In this document: positions 57,481 to 64,000 of the stretch, piece after piece
Position numbering within the stretch: the stretch's first letter is position 1
Layout of the letters: every line of letters begins with the position of its first letter
NCBI RefSeq assembly: GCF_014898815.1
Contig: NW_026515541.1
Location: 1,054,001-1,118,000, forward strand
Direction: 5' to 3'
DNA length: 64,000 bases
Origin: Panonychus citri
Lineage: Eukaryota > Arthropoda > Arachnida > Trombidiformes > Tetranychidae
Position numbers and translations under genes: made by a program
Notes under the pieces: model-generated
The model's database searches: none
Told to the model about the DNA's origin: nothing
Seen by the model: only the letters and a program-made list of their open reading frames with translations

Positions 57481-60400
57481 GTAAGTAATTAATCATCTTT
57501 ACCTTCATATTAGTTATGTGATCTTCATCATTTCCGTTTCCGGGGTCAAGGAATAAAATATTTTCTACCAATCGATTTTCCTCTTTACAATTTCTCGAAT
57601 ATTATTATAAGTTAATTGTAACAACTAGAATCTCTTGGAATAGATTAATAGAAATCAACCATTTGAATCTACTACTTTTCTCTAATTGTTCATTAACTTT
57701 TCAGCCATTTAATTAATCATCTCAATTGTGGTTCCATTATTATAATCGAATCGCATTCATCATGGTTAATTGTTAGTGGATTAATTTGATTATCAAGATA
57801 ATTTGATTGATATGTTAATTTTTTTCTACTACAGGATTTCAATCAAATGTTCAACCATTGATTCAGGAGAAAGTGATTCTAATCACTTTTAACTGTTAAT
57901 TGTTGATGATGTTGATTACAATTAAGGTGTAACTTATATGTAAGGGCAACCAAGTAACTGGATCAATTGATGATTAACTTATTTTAGGAAACAGATGACA
58001 AAAGAAAAAGAGAAATGAAAAGATAATTGTAGTAATCATCATGATTAAGAAGATAATTGTTGATATAATGACGAGATAATCAGATTAAGATGAATCAAGA
58101 TTAAGGTGATTTATCATTGAGAATTTGTTTATCTGATTTTCTTAATCATTTTAATCTTAATCCTCATCGAAACGAAAATTAGATTAACTATTTTCCTTAA
58201 TAATTTGGTCAAATTCTTGGTCGATTGTTGATCTCAATCGTTAATTGTTGTTGTTAATTTACTTTTTCCCTCAATTCCTGAGATTAATGAAAATTTTTCA
58301 CATTTGTGACAATTTAAATTGTTTTGTTTTGGTGTTTACTTTTCATGATTTTAGTAAACAATTAAGCCGATTGATTCAATTAACTTTTTGTTTGTTAACT
58401 TTCACTGGGTTGAACTGAAATTGTATCAACAATAACAATTCATTATATTAACTTTTAATTGTTTCAATAATGATTTTTGTCTGCAGTTAACAATTAATAC
58501 CATGGATATCATCAAATTCATTGATTGAGTTAATTGTTGTAGCAAATAAAATTAGGGGATTAAGTGTGAAGTAAATTAATCATTTAATCAACTCAAACGT
58601 TGGTTATTATTATTTAAATTGATTGCTGATCATTTTCATTGATTTTGAAGCAAAAAAAACTACAAACAATTAACTGACCTCTAAAGTTTTATAATAATTA
58701 TAATCAACAATTAATTTTAAATCAAATTTAAACAAGGTTTTCAATCTCGTTTAAATCAATATTCTTGAGCTTAATTAATAATGGTTACAACTTTTAATTA
58801 AATCCCCTTCAAAAAGTTAATTAGTTGATCGTTTTTGAATTATTATAATAATAATTGTTTCTGAAAGAATTGATTAAAACAAATTGACAATCAAACCAAT
58901 TAAATGATAATTCAATATCATCATAATTGATAACTGTCGACAATGGAGATTGTTATTACCTAAACCAACAATTAACCTTGATAGTGATAGGCAAACAATT
59001 TGATTAGTAGTTGTTGACTGGACAACTGGTTTAATTTGATCTAAATTAACAGTTACTGTTTATAATCTTGATGAAAGAAACGGAAAATCAAGTAAACAGA
59101 TAACAGTTAATTTACGTTTTGATTGTAAGAATATGAGTCGAGAGTAAGATTGATGAGGATGATCAATGAAACGTTTTTGCAGAAACTTGAAGCTCCTTCT
59201 CTCCCACATCATCATCATCACCAACACCTCACCCCAATCGGAAGGCCACGCTCCATCATCATCAATGTTTTACTTTCTGTCTCCTTCCTCCTTGAATTTA
59301 TCGTCATCTTTTTTACTTCTTCTCCATCCTCATCATCTTCATCTTTACCATTATTGACTTGAAATAAATGACGATTAAACTGATTGAACAGGAAACTTTT
59401 CAGTTCACTGATTGCTGATGGCATTTAACTTTGACATCTCAACTCCTTCCTTTTCCAATACGTTTTGATACATCTTTCTGATCTCAATCTGTAATAAGAT
59501 GAAATTGTCAGCAATCAGAATTATCTTGTTCTCGTGTGTGAGTGTGTATTATGAGTATGTATTCATTTGATTTTGTGCTATTTAAATTGTTAAGAATAAT
59601 TTAAAGTTCCATTTGATCAACCAAAGCAGAAAATGTTTAACCAACCAACACATAAATACCCTTATAATTGCTTAATGATGGTCAAAAGTGCCATCAATTG
59701 TTGAGCAAATTAGTGGTAACAATTAACAGGTATAACTCTAGAGTAAATTTCCAATGATAGACAATTTAAATTCAATTGTATCTAATGTAATTTCTTTTCC
59801 AATGGTAATCAGTAATTTTTTAATCATTTGATTGTCCATCCATATTGTTAGAGTCCAAATTAACTATATAATAAAGTGATTGATTTTTGCTTTAACCATA
59901 ATTGAAAAAAGTCTCCATTGAATCAACTGTTAAGAGATTAGTGAAAGATCAAGAAGAAAAAAAATTAATCCTCATTGAGACAATTTGATTGTATTCATCA
60001 ATTTTAGGATAGTTTTACAATCAATTGTAATTATTTACCTGATGAATGAAAGACAAGTTGATGAAATGGTTGCCGGAAGAGGTTGATTGTTGCTCCTTTA
60101 CAATTAGTAATCTTTTCCACAAATAATTGAGTCAATTCTCAAAACATTGTTAACCACATAACATTTTGATGGACAAGGTAATAAAAAAATGTCCACCACA
60201 ATTAGATAATTATCCTGGATAATCAACGGTTGTTCTGGTGAGAGGCAGAAAAAATTTCCAATTCCATGATAAGCTCAAACACCAATAAGAGATAATTAAA
60301 AGTAAACATTGAATATTAATTCAATTATGTGAGAAATTGAATCAAATCACATTTTCAGTGCAAACGAAACGTTTATCATGTGAATCTATTTTTTTTTTCA

Positions 60401-63400
60401 TCACTTTCATGATGAAGAATGAGGATTAATAAAAACAATCATAACACTCATGGATCGTTGATTAATCCAAAATGGAATTGAAACTTTTTCCGGTTCCCAT
60501 TAACAATTAGATTCCAACCAATTAATCCTGTGTTTGTATCTCTTTGATTGTTGTCCAGTGATCGCGATGATGGTTAATTGAAGTCTTCATGTAATCAACT
60601 AAAAGAAAAAGATTGTTAATTAGTCTCTTTAATTGAATGTTAAAGTTGTCACGCTAATTGATTAACTCTAGTAACTGGGATTGGATTTTAAGAAGTACAA
60701 TTAATCGTGTGATCGGATTAATTTTTTCCTCTCTCTCTCTCACTGACACAAACACCTAACCCTTATTTTGATTATGATTTCGGGTTTGTGATTAACTAAT
60801 AATTTACTTGCATCTCCAGTGATTTATGTAAGCAACGCTCACACACAATCACGATTAACTTGCAGGCGCAACAGTTAATAAGGTAAATTGGTTTACGTGT
60901 TTTTTACAATCGATATTATCTCTTCAGGTCAAATCTGGACTTGTAATGTTGATACAAATCAAAATAATTAACTTGGAAACCAAGGTTGGTTTAACCAGTT
61001 AACCAACCGGCCTTACCTAATATCTCAATTACAATCAACAACAAATTATTAGATTGTACCGATAGTATTTATAGTTTTTTGGACACAAATTAATTTTCTC
61101 TCCATCTCATCTTGAGTTTTGTCATCTTGTTTTTTTTTGCTCCTGTTGTTGTTACAGTTTTCAATTACGATCCCAATTATCACCGGATAACATATAACTC
61201 AGGTCATTCATTAAATTTTCCGTACACACGAACATTAAAATGTTAGTTTTAATGGATCAGAGGACCAGAAAATTAGTGTTAAATAGATTGTCAGGCCAAT
61301 AAGTTGATGTCAAAATTTTTGTTGGCCGGTAGGTAAACAATTAGATTACCAGGAAAAGAAAATATTAAAAATCATCCAACAAAACGGAAAAGGTTCAGTC
61401 GTTGATTCATTGTAGAGATTGATTAAAACCAAAAATCTTCTTGGTCTATTGGGTATTTTCACTATAAACAAAGAGAAAGAGACGAAGAAAATTTTTTATA
61501 ATTAGTGGCTAATTAGCAAGAATACTAAATGATTTAAATCGCCAAAAGAATATGCAATTACATGTTAGGCCTTTTTGGTTGTTGACACTTTGAACATATA
61601 GAAAAAGGAGAAACTCGTTAATTCTGTCAATAAAGAAATTAATCATTTTCCATTTTGGGACAATCTAAAATTGATAAGAGTAAAGAGAATAGAAAAGTTG
61701 TCATTAATTGTTACCATGTACATGGAAATTTGTAGAAAGACAAAGAGAAAACAATAGAAGAACGATAAAGAAGGGGGAAGGGATGAGAAGCCATGTTTGT
61801 TTTTGGAGCGAAAAAGAGAAAATAAACAAAAGAAAAAAACAATATTAATTGTTAGAATTACAATATATTAACTTACGACAACATGTTAACAAATAGACGA
61901 TGACAATTAAAAGACTAATCACAATTGACCATATTGATTAAGTTTGATTAGTTAACTAAAATTAGTCAATTGTTACTCATCAAAGTGAAACTATAAAAAG
62001 CAAAAAAAAACAGAAACAAAACAAACAATTAACAGATTAGTTAAAAGACAATCACCGAACAATCAATTAATTACTGTAGAAATTAACTAATTTCCATCTG
62101 ATTAACTAACCTGAAATTAGTAATTAACTAAATATTAATTAAAAGAAACAGAGAACAAGAAATTAACATAACAATTAACAAGGAAAAGAAATAAAAACAA
62201 ATGAGAATTTGAAATTCTAATCGATTGTGTCTCCATCTCTTTGATTAAATTAAAGAAAAAAAATCGAATCCAATTAAATCAACTTAATTGTCGACAATTA
62301 AGAAGATGATTTAAGTTTAACAATTAATTGTTCGGTTACACACCTTAGGTTTGTGATAACTTTTCATCTCATCAGTTAATTGTGATTGTATTTTATTAGA
62401 AATGTTAACAATTAAAAAATATTTTCTCTTTTTTAGTTAATCAATTTCGTTAATTTGATTTGAAATTATTAATGTGAATTTAGATCAACAAGTTAATATA
62501 CTTTTCACACTTAATTGTTTTACTAACAATTTAACATTTCAAATTAACATTCTAATATTGAACAATTTAAAAGTTACAATTTAAAAGTTACAATTTAGTT
62601 TAATTGGTTAAGAATCAAGTTAAAAAACTTTTGTTACTTTCCAATTAATCAAAAGTTAATTACAATTAAAGGTAAAAATTAATTCACAATTAGATCACAA
62701 TCTATGTTAAAAATTAAATCAAGTTTTAATTAGTTGATTAATTAAATTTTGACACTTTCAATTGTGAAACTGAAAAGTATTGATCTTGATTTTTTAATCA
62801 ATCATTAGTTAATTTGATTAAAATTAAATCAGGTTAACCAAATTGCCTTAAACAACAATCAAGACTTGATTAACTTTTCAAACATTTCTGTTACCATTTA
62901 TTGTGATTAGTTTACTTTTCCTAATTGTTGTTAATTGTGTTCCTATTGTGTTTAAATTACTCGTTTTTTAGTAAATAAATTGTTAACAATTAAGAGAGAG
63001 ACAGATGATTATTATTATGAGAATTGCGAAAATTTTAAATCTCAATTGTGATTATTTTCCAATTGTATTAAATCAACAATTAAGATGATTAGAGTTTAAA
63101 TTTTCTCGCAATTAAATTAAATCATTAGAATTAAATTATCATTAAGCTTTAATTTCACATCAAATTGCTTCCAATTTTAAATCATTTCATTAATTTCCCT
63201 TCAAATTGATAATCAAACCTTCAAAAAGCAACAATTTGATTAACCCTGTTAATTGTTATGAGTATTTAATTCAATGAAACAACCAGTTGATTCAATTAAA
63301 TCATAATCAACAACAATTAAAACAGTTATTTAATTTAAATCTTACCTTAGGTAAATTGTATTTCATTTAGTAATGTTGTTAATTAAATGTTATCGACTCA

Positions 63401-64000
63401 CAATAATTAAGCATCAATAAAAAAAGTTGATTGTTAATCAAAAAAATCAACGTTCATTTGATTGTTACCAATTTGGTAAATTAATTCACTTTAATTGCGA
63501 ACAATCAACAACAAACAAATCAAGGAATTAATTTTTTTTTCTAATCAGATCAATGAAAATAATTCACTTTCATGAGTTGATTGTTTCGGATTACGATTAT
63601 TTCAACTTAAATCGTTGAGAATTAAATCATTCACAGACAGTCAGCTAATTAGTTAATTTCTCCAATCTGATTAAATCCAAATGATTTGTTGATTAACCTT
63701 GATAATTAACTAGGTAACCCATAACTTTACGCCCTTTCATTAAATCATTTTCATTTGATTTTCTTTTTTTTTTCTTCTCCTTATTCCAATTATGATTAAC
63801 CTTGTTTTCTTGTTGATAATTAAAAATTTGATTACCTTGATTAGTTGAGTATTTTATATGGAACATTAGTTAATCATTGGAGGAGAAAATAGTAACATCT
63901 AGTTAGTTAATTCCCTTGATTAAGGGAGAAGTCGATTCCTTATTAATCGCTTTTCCTCTCTCATGGTCATTCCATTGATTTAAATTAGGGTGGATTCCAT
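57481..64000 (+). other. Probable chitinase intron, open to the right edge
   Basis: 6.5 kb of AT-rich DNA with dense TTAATTGTT/AACAATTAA words. I found no GH18 exon, in particular no Gly-Gly-Trp start or DxxDxDxE. Frames around 59150-59420 on both strands are His/Ser-rich overlaps without a family. The region is either one very long intron or, if the assembly is rearranged, unrelated DNA. Confidence 0.45.

Noticed and set aside
57835..57900. Chitinase exon 3 after the ACAG near 57835
   Set aside because: Phase fits, but the encoded residues do not continue the GH18 barrel (Gly-Phe instead of Gly-Trp) and stop after about 20 codons.
61147..61250. Possible small exon after TTACAG near 61158
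   Set aside because: It would turn the conserved glycine of the chitinase into valine and has no similarity to the family.
1..64000. tRNA, rRNA or snRNA genes
   Set aside because: No cloverleaf with A and B box or other structured RNA could be recognised by eye; a covariance-model scan was not possible.

Overview
The window is AT-rich eukaryotic DNA. Most genes have few, short introns with GT..AG ends, but two genes have multi-kilobase introns, and noncoding DNA is full of (GA)n, (CT)n and (GAT)n microsatellites. The gene set is animal: TAF12, TRMT6, a nuclear-receptor-type C4 zinc-finger factor, MsrB, E2F4/5, RTF1, GET3/ASNA1 and a secreted GH18 chitinase, together with an errantivirus-like gypsy element. 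This points to an arthropod. The composition suggests a chelicerate such as an acariform mite, but that is a weak inference.

Layout. 1-10107: gene-poor purine-rich DNA with microsatellites and a dispersed 12-mer. 10108-21535: one complete LTR retroelement on the minus strand. Its two 273-bp LTRs look identical, and it lies inside a GA microsatellite. In its own 5' to 3' order it has the 5' LTR, a tRNA-Trp-like primer site, a leader with 19 copies of a 69-bp repeat, a single 2107-codon gag-pol-env frame, a membrane-anchor segment behind one stop codon, a frameshifted region encoding two CCHC zinc knuckles plus a DEDDh exonuclease of the REX4/ISG20 type, and the 3' LTR. 21572-24660: noncoding.

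24661-26340 is a recent copy of 46911-48690. Each copy carries a full TAF12 gene (minus), a shared divergent promoter and RTF1 exon 1 (plus). In the right copy RTF1 continues as a complete gene. In the left copy the RTF1 exon is a relic, and a TRMT6 gene with a one-base frameshift starts where the duplication ends. 28.3-42.5 kb: a long plus-strand gene for a divergent C4 zinc-finger transcription factor whose coding exons join by phase-1 introns. 44.0-46.5 kb: MsrB and E2F4/5, divergent. 47.1-52.8 kb: TAF12, RTF1 and GET3. 53.9 kb to the right edge: the 5' part of a chitinase gene with large introns, running out of the window.

The housekeeping genes form head-to-head pairs sharing short promoters (TAF12/RTF1 and MsrB/E2F). 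The points most worth following are the retroelement (exonuclease cargo and insulator-like leader array) and the duplicated promoter now in front of TRMT6. Splice sites were read by eye from GT/AG signals and codon phase; no alignment or search was run.
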